From: Halobacteriovorax sp.
GTDB lineage: Bacteria; Bdellovibrionota; Bacteriovoracia; Bacteriovoracales; Bacteriovoracaceae
Assembly: GCA_024686135.1 (NCBI GenBank)
Contig: JAIBDQ010000003.1
Location: 1 to 53,727, forward strand
DNA length: 53,727 nucleotides
Direction: 5' to 3'
The translations under genes were made by a program, and so were the position numbers. Under the pieces are notes generated by a model. The model was not told the origin of the DNA. It searched no databases and was given only the letters and a program-made list of their open reading frames with translations. Below, one piece after another: positions 10,153-18,462 of the stretch (positions within the stretch are counted from its first letter, which is position 1; every line of letters begins with the position of its first letter).

Positions 10153-11099
10153 TGAAGTTGCTAAAGAAGTACTACAAAAATATTATTTCCCTCATTGTCT
10201 TTATCGCAGGACTTTCTTATCTATTTTATAATTCTGATGTCCACCATGTGACAGGATTAGATTGGAGAGTCGGGGCGGGAGTGATTCTTTTACACGGCCT
10301 ATTTTATTTTTTACTTACAATTCCTCAACTCTATATTTTAAGAAATTTAGATACAAAAATTGGATTAGGACAGCTCTTTTCAATCACAATCGTCACTAAT
10401 TTCCTAAATCTCTTACTACCGGCGAGAGGTGGCATACTTCTTCGAGGAATCATTTTTAATAAAAATTACGGTATGAAAAAAAGAGACTACGCCGCCTTTT
10501 CTTTATTTATGAGCCTGGTGGGGCTTTTTGTTATGGGCGCTATGGGTTTGATTTTCTTTCCATTAATGGACTGGGATGGCGATAAACCTATTTACTTAAT
10601 GATGGGAGGAGCAACCCTTCTTATGCTTTTTGGTTTTTATGGCCTTTATTCAACTAAGGCTCTTGCAAAGTGGAATAAAAAAATAGGAGAACTTTATCAT
10701 CAAAAAACAAATTGGAGCAAAATCAATAAAAAAAGTAACTTCATAGTAACAAGTTTGTTTTATAGCGGGAGTCTTTTTTCTTATGCCGCTAGAATTTATC
10801 TACTTTCTATTTATTTTTATTTGGAATTGGACTTGTTTGATGTGACGGCCTTGACTGTCTTGTTGCTTTTAATTAATACAGTCCCCGTTCTGCCTGGAAA
10901 TATTGGAATTAAAGAAGCCTCCCTTTCGGGGATTCTTTCCTTGATGGGATATAATCCACAGATTGGTTTTTTCATCGCAATTGTAGATCGAGTCATGCAA
11001 TTGGTTTTCCTAGGAGTACTAGGGGCCATCTTTTCTTTTAAATGGAATATCTGGAGTGAGTGGGGAAAGACGAATAAAGATACCTTAGAGGAAAATTAG
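10152..11099 (+). CDS. Flippase-like membrane protein (UPF0104 / LPG synthase TM-domain family)
   Basis: The 315-residue product has about eight membrane helices and no soluble domain. The segment INTVPVLPGNIGIKEASLSG near the C terminus matches the conserved (P)G-x-G-x-(R/K)-E-A signature of the lysylphosphatidylglycerol synthase transmembrane family, and ITIVTNFLNLLLPARGG matches its upstream helix. Members move or modify lipid-linked substrates, but here only the membrane part is present. It starts at GTG 10152, sharing one base with the RND stop TAG, so the two are translationally coupled. Confidence 0.82.
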   Translation: MKLLKKYYKNIISLIVFIAGLSYLFYNSDVHHVTGLDWRVGAGVILLHGLFYFLLTIPQLYILRNLDTKIGLGQLFSITIVTNFLNLLLPARGGILLRGIIFNKNYGMKKRDYAAFSLFMSLVGLFVMGAMGLIFFPLMDWDGDKPIYLMMGGATLLMLFGFYGLYSTKALAKWNKKIGELYHQKTNWSKINKKSNFIVTSLFYSGSLFSYAARIYLLSIYFYLELDLFDVTALTVLLLLINTVPVLPGNIGIKEASLSGILSLMGYNPQIGFFIAIVDRVMQLVFLGVLGAIFSFKWNIWSEWGKTNKDTLEEN

Positions 11100-11372
11100 C
11101 TCCCACCTATATTGTAACGTGTTATATTGTGACGCTGCACTGCACTCTTACTCGAAACACCTTCATTTAATTAAAATCTCTTTTTCCAGGGTCTAAGCTC
11201 TACTGAGGTTTTAAACTGCTTCTGAAGTAGATTAAGGAGCTTTTATCAATGAATCATAATGAAGCTTAAGAGTGGTTTAGGCCTTTGATGAAACTTCCTT
11301 AGTCTGGGACAACGGAAGCTTTTCACTCAGGGAATAAGTTGTTAAAATTTCAACAAGTTACGAAAAAAAAGT
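11100..11372. other. Intergenic stretch with no recognised gene
   Basis: I see no convincing reading frame here on either strand. A short imperfect hairpin with arms CTTCC and GGAAG around 11308-11333 is followed by CTTTT and could be a weak terminator for the flippase gene. An inverted repeat (AAGTTGTT ... AACAAGTT) sits close to the 3' end of the tRNA gene. A run of eight A immediately beside the tRNA CCA end reads as a T run in the tRNA direction and probably ends its transcription. Confidence 0.5.
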
Positions 11373-11461
11373 TGGTGCCCGAGGCCGGACTTGAACCGGC
11401 ACGTCCAGTAAAGGACGAGGGATTTTAAATCCCTTGTGTCTACCAATTTCACCACCCGGGC
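11373..11461 (-). tRNA. tRNA-Leu (anticodon UAA)
   Basis: Read on the minus strand, the RNA starts GCCCGGG and ends CUCGGGC-A-CCA, giving a 7-bp acceptor stem with one G-U pair; CCA is encoded. The D-arm has GGUGAAAUUGGUAGAC. The anticodon arm is AGGGA-UUUAAAA-UCCCU, so the anticodon is UAA and reads UUA/UUG. A long class II variable arm (CGUCC..GGACG) follows, then the T-arm with GGUUCAAGUCC. The long variable arm and the anticodon both say leucine. Confidence 0.97.
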
Positions 11462-11493
11462 AAAAGGGTAAGGTCAACTGAATGCAGTTTGAG

Positions 11494-11523
11494 ATTTTGG
11501 ACTATCGTCGGGAGTTCTGTCAA
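11494..11523 (-). promoter_or_regulatory. Probable sigma-70 promoter for tRNA-Leu
   Basis: On the minus strand a perfect TTGACA (11518-11523) is followed, after 18 nt, by CAAAAT (11494-11499, 4 of 6 matches to TATAAT). The tRNA begins about 33 nt further on. The -35 box directly abuts the ATG of the divergent lipoprotein gene, so the promoter overlaps that gene's ribosome binding site. The weak -10 keeps confidence moderate. Confidence 0.5.
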
Positions 11524-13077
11524 ATGAAATTAACGGGTCTTACCCTAGTTATTATATTTTTATTATCTTCATGTACTTCTAGAAAAGAGGGGTTGAAGCG
11601 CGTAGATGCTGTTCCTGTTTGGTTTAAGACCGAAAAACGCTTTTCTAATCAAGACCAAAATGGCTCACCTTTAGTTCATCCTTTTTTTGACTTAGCGCCA
11701 TTTGGATCAACAAAAGATAATTCTATAAACTTCTTTGTCACAACGCCTATAGACTCCAAACATTACTATGACATCGATCTGCTATCAGGGATGCTCTATC
11801 GTAAGCATAGTTATTGCGAGCAAGTTGATATTTGGGAAAAATACGAATCAGATATTCATAGACCAAAGTTTTCAATTGGGGTGGTGCCCCGTCTTTTGGA
11901 TCAGTTAGGCAATCCTCAAAAAATTATAGTTTTTGGAAAGAAGAACTACTTCCATAAGTTTAAGCACAGCCCAACCTATAGCCAGAGAGCTAAAGTTATT
12001 GGTGGGGTGATTCATCAATATTGCCAAAACCATCCCTGTAAAACTAGAGATAATTGGCTTTCAACTTTGGTATTGATTGGCGTGAATTCTGAAGATCCTA
12101 GGTTTTCAAAAATCAAAAACTTAAGTCAGTTAAAAAAGAAAGTCAGTTGGTCTTACTTTAAGGCCTTTATGGAAAATGGTTTTGGAAGGACAAAGAATGG
12201 ACCTTTTGAAGCACCCGCTTATCGGATGGTAGGTGAAGTTCCAGGTAAAGAAGCTCTTCGTTTTGCCATCACAAAAGGGCATTTGTTTAAGTTTGAAGAA
12301 ATGAGAAGACTTAGAAATAGTTGTCAGAAGCTTTATGATTATATGTGGGAAGGATCAAAAGTTGTCCGGCAATTAGCAAAAGAAAAATCAAAAATAGAAA
12401 AGAAAAAGAAGAAAAAGAGCGACTATCTGTTTGTTATAGAAAGCAAATACAAAGATAAAAAAGATGTCTCTGTGAATAGGTTTGAAAACCAATCATTCCT
12501 AAAAAATACGCAAGCCAAAGAATTAATGGAATTTAAGGGGAATAAAAAGAAGTATAGTGATTTCTCTAAATTCTTTTTCGATTTCTATGGAAAGTATTCA
12601 AAAAGATATAAGACCTGCCTTAAGTTTGTGAAGCCAAGTAACTTAAGTGAAAATCCCGATAGGCATTGGTTCTTTGCTTTTGTTAATGGCTATATGAAAT
12701 TAGAAGAAATCGATTATATCTATAGATGTAATATGAGAGGCTGGGTTGAAAATAGCCGACTTTCAAGTGGAAAAAGAGTCTTTGACTTAAGTGCAAATAG
12801 AAAGTGTAGTGCATACTCCTTAGACTTTTCTTTTGATCAAGTTGTGACCGTGAATACTGGCCTTAAAAGAGCATCAAGACCCTACCATAGATATTTAGAA
12901 TATGATTATGGAGTGGGGGGGTCTCATCGAAAGATTCAGTCATGGATCCATGAGAATGGAAAGAAGATATCATGTTCGAATGATGAAGATGTCGAAGCCC
13001 GTGAGAAATGGAAAAGAAAAAACCCTGATACAATTTTTCCACGGGATCTTCAGTGGAAACGCTTTACGGTCGAATAA
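11524..13077 (+). CDS. Hypothetical lipoprotein
   Basis: I do not recognise the family. From ATG 11524 the product is 517 residues with a lipoprotein signal MKLTGLTLVIIFLLSSC, so it should be lipid-anchored at Cys17. A GGGAG sequence sits 10 nt upstream of this ATG; a longer in-frame start at 11482 would spoil the signal. The mature part is basic, rich in Tyr, Trp and Lys, and has a lysine-rich stretch around residue 300. About ten cysteines are scattered through it, suggesting disulfides outside the cytoplasm. The stop is 3 nt before nuoB, so it may be co-transcribed with the nuo genes. Confidence 0.8.
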   Translation: MKLTGLTLVIIFLLSSCTSRKEGLKRVDAVPVWFKTEKRFSNQDQNGSPLVHPFFDLAPFGSTKDNSINFFVTTPIDSKHYYDIDLLSGMLYRKHSYCEQVDIWEKYESDIHRPKFSIGVVPRLLDQLGNPQKIIVFGKKNYFHKFKHSPTYSQRAKVIGGVIHQYCQNHPCKTRDNWLSTLVLIGVNSEDPRFSKIKNLSQLKKKVSWSYFKAFMENGFGRTKNGPFEAPAYRMVGEVPGKEALRFAITKGHLFKFEEMRRLRNSCQKLYDYMWEGSKVVRQLAKEKSKIEKKKKKKSDYLFVIESKYKDKKDVSVNRFENQSFLKNTQAKELMEFKGNKKKYSDFSKFFFDFYGKYSKRYKTCLKFVKPSNLSENPDRHWFFAFVNGYMKLEEIDYIYRCNMRGWVENSRLSSGKRVFDLSANRKCSAYSLDFSFDQVVTVNTGLKRASRPYHRYLEYDYGVGGSHRKIQSWIHENGKKISCSNDEDVEAREKWKRKNPDTIFPRDLQWKRFTVE

Positions 13078-13080
13078 GTG

Positions 13081-13605
13081 ATGGATGAAATGGAGTCTAA
13101 TTCAAGTATTATTTCTGAAGTGGCGATGACTGCTGATTCAGAAAGCTTTTTAAATAGGTGGAATCGATCTATTCTTGAGAACGAGCTTTGGCCGTTCCCT
13201 GTTTCATTTTCCTGTTGTTCCTCTGAAATGCGCCGCTTTAAAGGGCGGGAAAATAGTTCAGAATATATAAATGGACTAGATGTGGCATATCCTCCGGAAG
13301 AGTCCGACCTCTTGATCGTCGGTGGAACTATCTCGCAGAAAATGGCTCCTTTTATTAAAGAAGTTTATGACCGAATGCCTGAAGAAAAGTGGGTGTTGGC
13401 CATTGGAGCTTGTGCTTCAAGTGGTGGTCCATATTGGACACATTCAGTGGTTCAAGGATTAAGCCAAATTGTACCGGTCGATGTTTACTTACCAGGGTGT
13501 CCACCTTCTAGGGAAATGATTATTCAATCCTTTGAAGCCATTAGAGAACGAGTCACAAAGAAAGTATCCTCACTGTCTCAGACCAGGTGGAGCCTCAATG
13601 TTTGA
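13081..13605 (+). CDS. nuoB: NADH-quinone oxidoreductase subunit B-like protein
   Basis: NuoB carries the last iron-sulfur cluster (N2) of complex I, next to the quinone site. All four cluster cysteines are present: the tandem pair in FSCCSSEM (C45, C46), GACASSGG (C111) and PGCPPSRE (C140). The IVGGTISQKMAPFIKEVYDRMP segment is a clear family signature. The product is 174 residues from ATG 13081; GTG 13078 and ATG 13090 are alternatives because no strong ribosome binding site is visible. The surface around GRENSSEYINGLDVAYPPEESD is divergent from standard NuoB. It overlaps nuoCD by 8 nt. Confidence 0.9.
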   Translation: MDEMESNSSIISEVAMTADSESFLNRWNRSILENELWPFPVSFSCCSSEMRRFKGRENSSEYINGLDVAYPPEESDLLIVGGTISQKMAPFIKEVYDRMPEEKWVLAIGACASSGGPYWTHSVVQGLSQIVPVDVYLPGCPPSREMIIQSFEAIRERVTKKVSSLSQTRWSLNV

Positions 13606-15298
13606 TTTTCAAGAACAAGAGGATCTCGATCTTATAAACAACAGAAACTTTTTATTGAGGGAGCTTGAATTAGAGTTTTCCGATAAGTTAACGTTGGCCA
13701 CCAATGAGAATATTTCTATAGTCGTTAGTCCTTCAAATTATATTGACCAAATATTAAAACTTAAAAATAACTTTGGTTTTAATTTCTTTTTGAATTTATG
13801 GATTAGTGACAATATAGCGGATGGTGAAAACTTTGACCTCATGGTCCAGCTTCTGAATATGGATACCCATCAAAGGGCCATTATCACCTGTCCTGTCTCA
13901 GATCTTGAATCTGTACCGAGCTTATCGGACATTTATCAAGGCGCCTTTTGGTGCGAACAAGAGTCATGGGATATGTTTGGCGTTAGCTTTGATTCTATTC
14001 CGAAGGAAAGAATTCTTTCTCCAGAAGGAATGGATGGATTTTCTTTAAGAAAGGATTTTGAACCAAGACCTTTCACTTTAAAACGTTCTTCCGATTATAG
14101 TTTTTCACCTGACCCTAGAGTTCCTAGGGGAGAGTGGAAAAAAAGAGATGTTTTACAATTAGATATGTTTAATGGTGAAGTGAATGGACCTCTTAAGGCC
14201 ATTATGGAAGTTTACGATGAAGTTGTGGAAAGGGGTCGACTCGAGATTGGTTTTTTACATAGGGGCGTAGAAAAGATTTTTGAAAATATAAATTTAAATC
14301 AAATAATGCCTCATTTAAGTCGAATTAATTCAAACTGCCCAACGATGTTTCAGCAAGCCTGGTGTGGAGGTATAGAAAAGTATCTTGATGTCTATATTCC
14401 TGACCGAGCTAAAGCACTTAGAATGGTGTTTAATGAACTTGACCGAATATATGAACATCTGGATACCATTGGCCGAATTGTCGATAATTTAGGTTGTAGT
14501 CCTTTTTTAAAAGAAACACTTGTAATGCAAGAGTCGATAGTGGCTGTAATGAAAAAATATTCTGAGCAAAATCTTAGTAGTAATCTTATTTGCTTAGGTG
14601 GTGTAAAAAGTGATGTTCCTAAAGGCTGGCTTACAGAATGTTTAAATCTTTTAAGCTTTCTAGAAAAAAAGGTGTTCGAGGTAACAAAGTTGATTTCAAA
14701 TTCAACACTTTGGATGAACCGGTTGTGTCGTTTCGAACTGAACTCCAAGCAGGCCATGGATTGGGGAGTCTCAGGACCAAACTTGAGGGCCTCAGGCGTA
14801 AACTATGATATGAGAAAAGTTTCACCTCATTATTTTTATAATGATATTGAGTTTGAGGTGCCATTAGGAATAAATGGACAATGTTATGACCGCTATTTAG
14901 TTAGGGTTGAAGAAATTTTTCAATCACTTTCAATTATTAGTCAACTTTTAGATAACCTACCTTTAGGTGATACTAAAACAAAAGATAGTAGTGTTCTTAT
15001 TCCTCGTAAACAAGATGTTTACTCAGATTCGAATGCTCTTATTCAACATTATCGCTTTTACGATAGTGGTGTTACTTTACCAGAAGGTGAATTTTATAAT
15101 TCAATTGAATCCCCAAATGGAGAACTTGGTTTTTATGTTCACTCTAGGGGAACGGAATATCTGAATCGAGTAAAGCTTAGAACACCCGGATTTTATTCAG
15201 GCCAATGTTTTACGGATATTGTTGAGGGGGGGAGTGTTGAAGATATTCCACTTGTTATTAATTCCTTAAACCTTGTTGTTGGGGAGATTGACCGGTGA
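13598..15298 (+). CDS. nuoCD: Fused NADH-quinone oxidoreductase subunit C/D-like protein
   Basis: The 566-residue product fuses a NuoC-type domain (about 1-180; AFWCEQESWDMFGVSFD and LRKDFEPRPF) to a NuoD-type domain (about 190-566). The second begins LDMFNGEVNGPLKAIMEVYD and shows LEIGFLHRGVEKIFEN, FNELDRIYEHLDTIG and the late RTPGFYSGQ with SLNLVVGEIDR. This is the scaffold around the quinone pocket in complex I and membrane hydrogenases. No N- and C-terminal CxxC pairs are seen, so it is not a NiFe hydrogenase. Many usually invariant positions differ, so it is a divergent member. ATG 13598 is preceded by GGTGGAG; the stop overlaps the GTG of nuoI. Confidence 0.88.
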   Translation: MFDFQEQEDLDLINNRNFLLRELELEFSDKLTLATNENISIVVSPSNYIDQILKLKNNFGFNFFLNLWISDNIADGENFDLMVQLLNMDTHQRAIITCPVSDLESVPSLSDIYQGAFWCEQESWDMFGVSFDSIPKERILSPEGMDGFSLRKDFEPRPFTLKRSSDYSFSPDPRVPRGEWKKRDVLQLDMFNGEVNGPLKAIMEVYDEVVERGRLEIGFLHRGVEKIFENINLNQIMPHLSRINSNCPTMFQQAWCGGIEKYLDVYIPDRAKALRMVFNELDRIYEHLDTIGRIVDNLGCSPFLKETLVMQESIVAVMKKYSEQNLSSNLICLGGVKSDVPKGWLTECLNLLSFLEKKVFEVTKLISNSTLWMNRLCRFELNSKQAMDWGVSGPNLRASGVNYDMRKVSPHYFYNDIEFEVPLGINGQCYDRYLVRVEEIFQSLSIISQLLDNLPLGDTKTKDSSVLIPRKQDVYSDSNALIQHYRFYDSGVTLPEGEFYNSIESPNGELGFYVHSRGTEYLNRVKLRTPGFYSGQCFTDIVEGGSVEDIPLVINSLNLVVGEIDR

Positions 15299-15765
15299 TC
15301 TTAGGAAAGAATCTCTACAATAAATCTTCAAAGATCTTAAATCTTTTTAGAGTTCTAAATTTAATTGCTCCGAAAATTTGGAAAAAGTCATTTTCTAGAT
15401 TCAAGACTAAATCAAATGGTTTCACTGGCGGGGCTCCGGCCCTTACTCTAACGGAATCAGGGGACTTGAGATGTACGAGTTGTATGTTATGCCAAAATAT
15501 TTGCCCTAGTTTTTGTATAAAAATTGAAACTCATGAACATGCAGAGGAAGAAGCTGCTCCTTTAAATTTTGATATTAATATTTTGAAATGTACCTTTTGT
15601 GGACTATGTGAAGATGCTTGTCCTGTCGATGCAATCAGAATGGAAGGACCAATGCCTTTTGCAGGTCATAGTGAACAAAATTGGATCTGGGATAAAGAAT
15701 ACTTAAGCTCTTATGCGGGTGACTTAAAGAGCAAGGTTGGTGAAGACCGACCTTTGATGCCCTAA
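15295..15765 (+). CDS. nuoI: NuoI-like 2x[4Fe-4S] ferredoxin subunit
   Basis: The 156-residue product has two CxxCxxCxxxCP motifs, CTSCMLCQNICPSFC and CTFCGLCEDACPVDA. These are the N6a/N6b clusters that pass electrons to NuoB in complex I. A basic, possibly amphipathic N-terminal segment (residues 1-40) and a tail MEGPMPFAGHSEQNWIWDKE also resemble NuoI. It starts at GTG, overlapping the nuoCD stop as GTGA. Its stop overlaps the stop of the convergent aat gene by 4 nt, so the nuo run ends here with only B, CD and I. Confidence 0.9.
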   Translation: MILGKNLYNKSSKILNLFRVLNLIAPKIWKKSFSRFKTKSNGFTGGAPALTLTESGDLRCTSCMLCQNICPSFCIKIETHEHAEEEAAPLNFDINILKCTFCGLCEDACPVDAIRMEGPMPFAGHSEQNWIWDKEYLSSYAGDLKSKVGEDRPLMP

Positions 15766-16430
15766 GAGAAAAGCTCAAAGAAGTTTATTTTCTTTTCTTC
15801 CTCAATTCGTTTTAAGAAGTCATCTCTTGAGATTTCTTTGCCGCCGAAGCCTTCCACTACAGGGGTGACCATTTGGGTGTCTAAAAATAGTATTCCAAAT
15901 TGGGATAAACGCTCCATAAGGGCATAAAGAGCAATCTTTGAAGCGTTAGACTCGCGGTAAAACATAGACTCACCTGAAACATGGCCACCCACTAAGACCC
16001 CATAAAGGCCACCGGCCAAAGCACCTGTCTCTTTATTAAAAACTTCAACTGAATAGGCATGACCGGCGTTATGGAAATTGACATATCCTTGAATTATTTC
16101 TGGAGTAATCCAAGTATCTGTTTCATTTTTTCTATTCTTAACACAAGCGCAGGCCTCAATGACATCCATAAAAAGAGTGTTAAACTTAATCTCAAACTGA
16201 TTTCTTTTGATAGTTTTTTTAAGACTCGAAGAAATGACTAAGTCTTTATAGTCTAAGACACCCCGAGGGTTTGGACTAAACCAAGCTAGTGGAAACTCCC
16301 TTGAAATTGGCCATGGAAAAATACCACGGCTATAGGCCAATTTAAGGGAGGAGACTTCAAGGTCTCCTCCTACGGCTATAAGACCCGATTCGTCCGCTGT
16401 ATCAACTGATGGAAAATCAACAATGGCCAT
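15762..16430 (-). CDS. aat: Leucyl/phenylalanyl-tRNA--protein transferase
   Basis: Aat adds Leu or Phe from tRNA to the N-terminal Arg or Lys of proteins, marking them for ClpS/ClpAP degradation in the bacterial N-degron pathway. The 222-residue product has the family blocks GLIAVGGDLEVSSLKLAYSR, GIFPWP, LAWFSPNPRGVL, ETDTWITPEIIQGYVNFHNA, HAYSVEVF, GGLYGVLVGGHVSGESMF, SNASKIALYAL and FLDTQMVTP. I chose ATG 16430, which follows the stop of the upstream ureohydrolase by 1 nt; an in-frame TTG at 16448 would extend it by six residues. It is last in a minus-strand run of four genes. Confidence 0.95.
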   Translation of the reverse strand: MAIVDFPSVDTADESGLIAVGGDLEVSSLKLAYSRGIFPWPISREFPLAWFSPNPRGVLDYKDLVISSSLKKTIKRNQFEIKFNTLFMDVIEACACVKNRKNETDTWITPEIIQGYVNFHNAGHAYSVEVFNKETGALAGGLYGVLVGGHVSGESMFYRESNASKIALYALMERLSQFGILFLDTQMVTPVVEGFGGKEISRDDFLKRIEEEKKINFFELFS

Positions 16431-16431
16431 T

Positions 16432-17502
16432 CTATTTAAATGCCTCAAACAGCTTTGATGTGATTAAGGAAGCTGCATCTAGTGTCGTATCTGGTTCTGG
16501 ATTTGTTTTGGACTTACTCCCATAGTGATTAATAAATGGGGCAACTTCCACTAGGTCTGCTCCAACCGTTTCAAAATGAGCTGAGACCTTATCGATGATT
16601 AGGCTTGCTTCGTGGGGTCTAATTCCCCCTGTTTCAGGAGTACCTGTTGCAGAGGCGTATTCTGAATCTATTGCATCAATATCAAAGCTAATATAAATTT
16701 TTTCAATTTTTTGTTTTTGAAATTGTGAAATAACTTTATCGGAAATCGCCTCTGGTCCTTCAGTTAGAATTTCATCGGCCCAATATTGAGAAACCCCAAA
16801 TTTCTCTTCCCAGAATTTCTTATCTTTTCCACTTCTTCGAATACCAACTTGTGCAATATTTTGAGGATTCTTTAAAAGTGGGAGAACATTGGCGGCCCAC
16901 GTTGCAAAGCATTTATCAATGCCTAGTCTTTCTTCGAGAAGATCAGTATGGGCATCAAAATGAAGAATCCCAATATTTGGATATTTTTTTATAAAAGGAG
17001 GGGCTAGTCCAGCGCTAACTGAATGATCTCCCCCAAGTGAAAGAATTTTTTTATTCGACTCTAAAAGTTTAGTAATAACGGCCTCGCTAATAGAAAGAGG
17101 GGAGACCGGTAGTTCAAGTTCTTTTTCAAATAATGCCTTTCTAACATTGCCAATAGTTTTTTCATTGAGATAATTATCATGTAATAAATGAGGAACGACT
17201 CTAATATCTCCTACGTCAAAATACTCTAGTTCTTTATTCTTGAGAATGGCTTCTCGAATAAAAAGTGGGCCCCAGTTTGCTCCGCGGAGGATTCCTCCTC
17301 CATTATCACTAGGAACGCCTAAGAGTATTGGTAGGTTTTCGTTTTCAACTCTCTCTAGTGAGTGCTCCCAAGAAGTACGAACATCATTAGTGCCATACAG
17401 GGCTTGCTGAACAGTTAGCTTTTTTTCTTTACCCGTTTCGACGGTGAAGACTCCATCACCTGGTGGGCAGAGTAATAATTTATAAAATTCTAAATTTTTC
17501 AT
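16432..17502 (-). CDS. Ureohydrolase (arginase/agmatinase/formiminoglutamase) family protein
   Basis: The 356-residue product shows the binuclear manganese motifs of the family: GGDHSVSAG, FDAHTDLL and SFDIDAIDSEYASATGTPE. Members cleave a C-N bond in guanidino or formimino compounds, releasing urea or formamide. It is longer than a typical agmatinase. The third motif reads DIDAIDSEYA where agmatinases usually have DIDxxDPxxAPGTG, and the second continues LLEERLGIDKCFATW instead of the usual substrate-binding sequence. The substrate is therefore uncertain and I give no symbol. The next gene, aat, begins 1 nt after its stop. Confidence 0.88.
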   Translation of the reverse strand: MKNLEFYKLLLCPPGDGVFTVETGKEKKLTVQQALYGTNDVRTSWEHSLERVENENLPILLGVPSDNGGGILRGANWGPLFIREAILKNKELEYFDVGDIRVVPHLLHDNYLNEKTIGNVRKALFEKELELPVSPLSISEAVITKLLESNKKILSLGGDHSVSAGLAPPFIKKYPNIGILHFDAHTDLLEERLGIDKCFATWAANVLPLLKNPQNIAQVGIRRSGKDKKFWEEKFGVSQYWADEILTEGPEAISDKVISQFQKQKIEKIYISFDIDAIDSEYASATGTPETGGIRPHEASLIIDKVSAHFETVGADLVEVAPFINHYGSKSKTNPEPDTTLDAASLITSKLFEAFK

Positions 17503-17514
17503 TTCGTTAGATTA

Positions 17515-18462
17515 TCAGATTAAAAAGGATTTATCTGTGGAAAGTTTATTTTTTAGGACAAGTGGGGAGTAAGTATTTAAAAAATCATCAATATTTGAAC
17601 GGTGTGTTATGAAATCTGAAAGAACTTTATACTCGAACTCTAGTATAAGCTCGTCTAGATTTTTGCTGACGCCAGCGATATGTGAGGTGCAATGTAAATT
17701 GTTAAGGTCTGAAAATTCATTATCTTCAAAAGGTTCAGTCTCAAATACGTCTAGATAGGCATTGAAAGAAGGGCTGTCTTTAAGATGCTTTTTCAAGTCG
17801 GATTGATTAATAATTTTCCCTCTGGCGGCGTTAACCAGTAGGGCACCTCTAGGAAGGCTAGATAAAAAGCTCGTATCTATAAGGCCCGCACTCGTTTTAT
17901 TTAAGCTAGCGGCCAAGAGAATAATATCTTTGTTTTTAGGGTCTAGCTCTTTGAAATTTTTAAAGGGATCAAAGCTTGATATGGAATTCACTAATGGAGA
18001 TAAACTTTGATAAAGCTTATCTCCTATTAAACCTCTTCCTATAATAAGAACATTTTGATCTGCGAGCCTAGTTCTCGGCCAACTTCTTGATGCATCCCAA
18101 GTCTTTCTATTATCAGCATAACAAAAATGTTTAAAAACACATGAGAGGATATACTCAGTCACCCCATTGGCGCGAATAGGGTTGCCCGTAATAATGGGGA
18201 AGTTCTTATCTCTAACGAAACTGGCGGGAATATTATCATAGCCTGAGTTTGGATGAATAATTAATTTTACTTTGGAACCTAGGTTTTCAGCAAGGGCTTT
18301 GAAGTTTGTATGAGTATTAGTTATGAGGATATCTGCTTCGGTCTGATTAGAGGCCGGAGAAATTGAAAGGCCGGATAGCTTTTCGATTTCAAGGTTAGTG
18401 AAATTAGAGCTTTGGTAAGGAGAGATATCTACTCTGTAAAACTTAAGATTAGTGGTTTCCAT
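17515..18462 (-). CDS. D-isomer-specific 2-hydroxyacid dehydrogenase-like protein
   Basis: The 315-residue product has the NAD-binding motif LIIGRGLIGDKLYQSL and the catalytic-region segment GALLVNAARGKIINQSDL, whose Arg is the substrate-binding residue of the family. Then come FETEPFEDNEF (catalytic Glu) and LHCTSHIAGVSKNLDE, with His in the usual place. It therefore looks catalytically intact. The N-terminal half (residues 1-95) is divergent and the substrate cannot be deduced. Its start overlaps the end of the upstream YiiX-like gene by 14 nt, indicating coupled translation. Confidence 0.85.
   Translation of the reverse strand: METTNLKFYRVDISPYQSSNFTNLEIEKLSGLSISPASNQTEADILITNTHTNFKALAENLGSKVKLIIHPNSGYDNIPASFVRDKNFPIITGNPIRANGVTEYILSCVFKHFCYADNRKTWDASRSWPRTRLADQNVLIIGRGLIGDKLYQSLSPLVNSISSFDPFKNFKELDPKNKDIILLAASLNKTSAGLIDTSFLSSLPRGALLVNAARGKIINQSDLKKHLKDSPSFNAYLDVFETEPFEDNEFSDLNNLHCTSHIAGVSKNLDELILEFEYKVLSDFITHRSNIDDFLNTYSPLVLKNKLSTDKSFLI

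Noticed and set aside
13598-15298. NiFe hydrogenase large subunit
   Set aside because: The NuoD-type region lacks the N- and C-terminal CxxC pairs needed to hold nickel.
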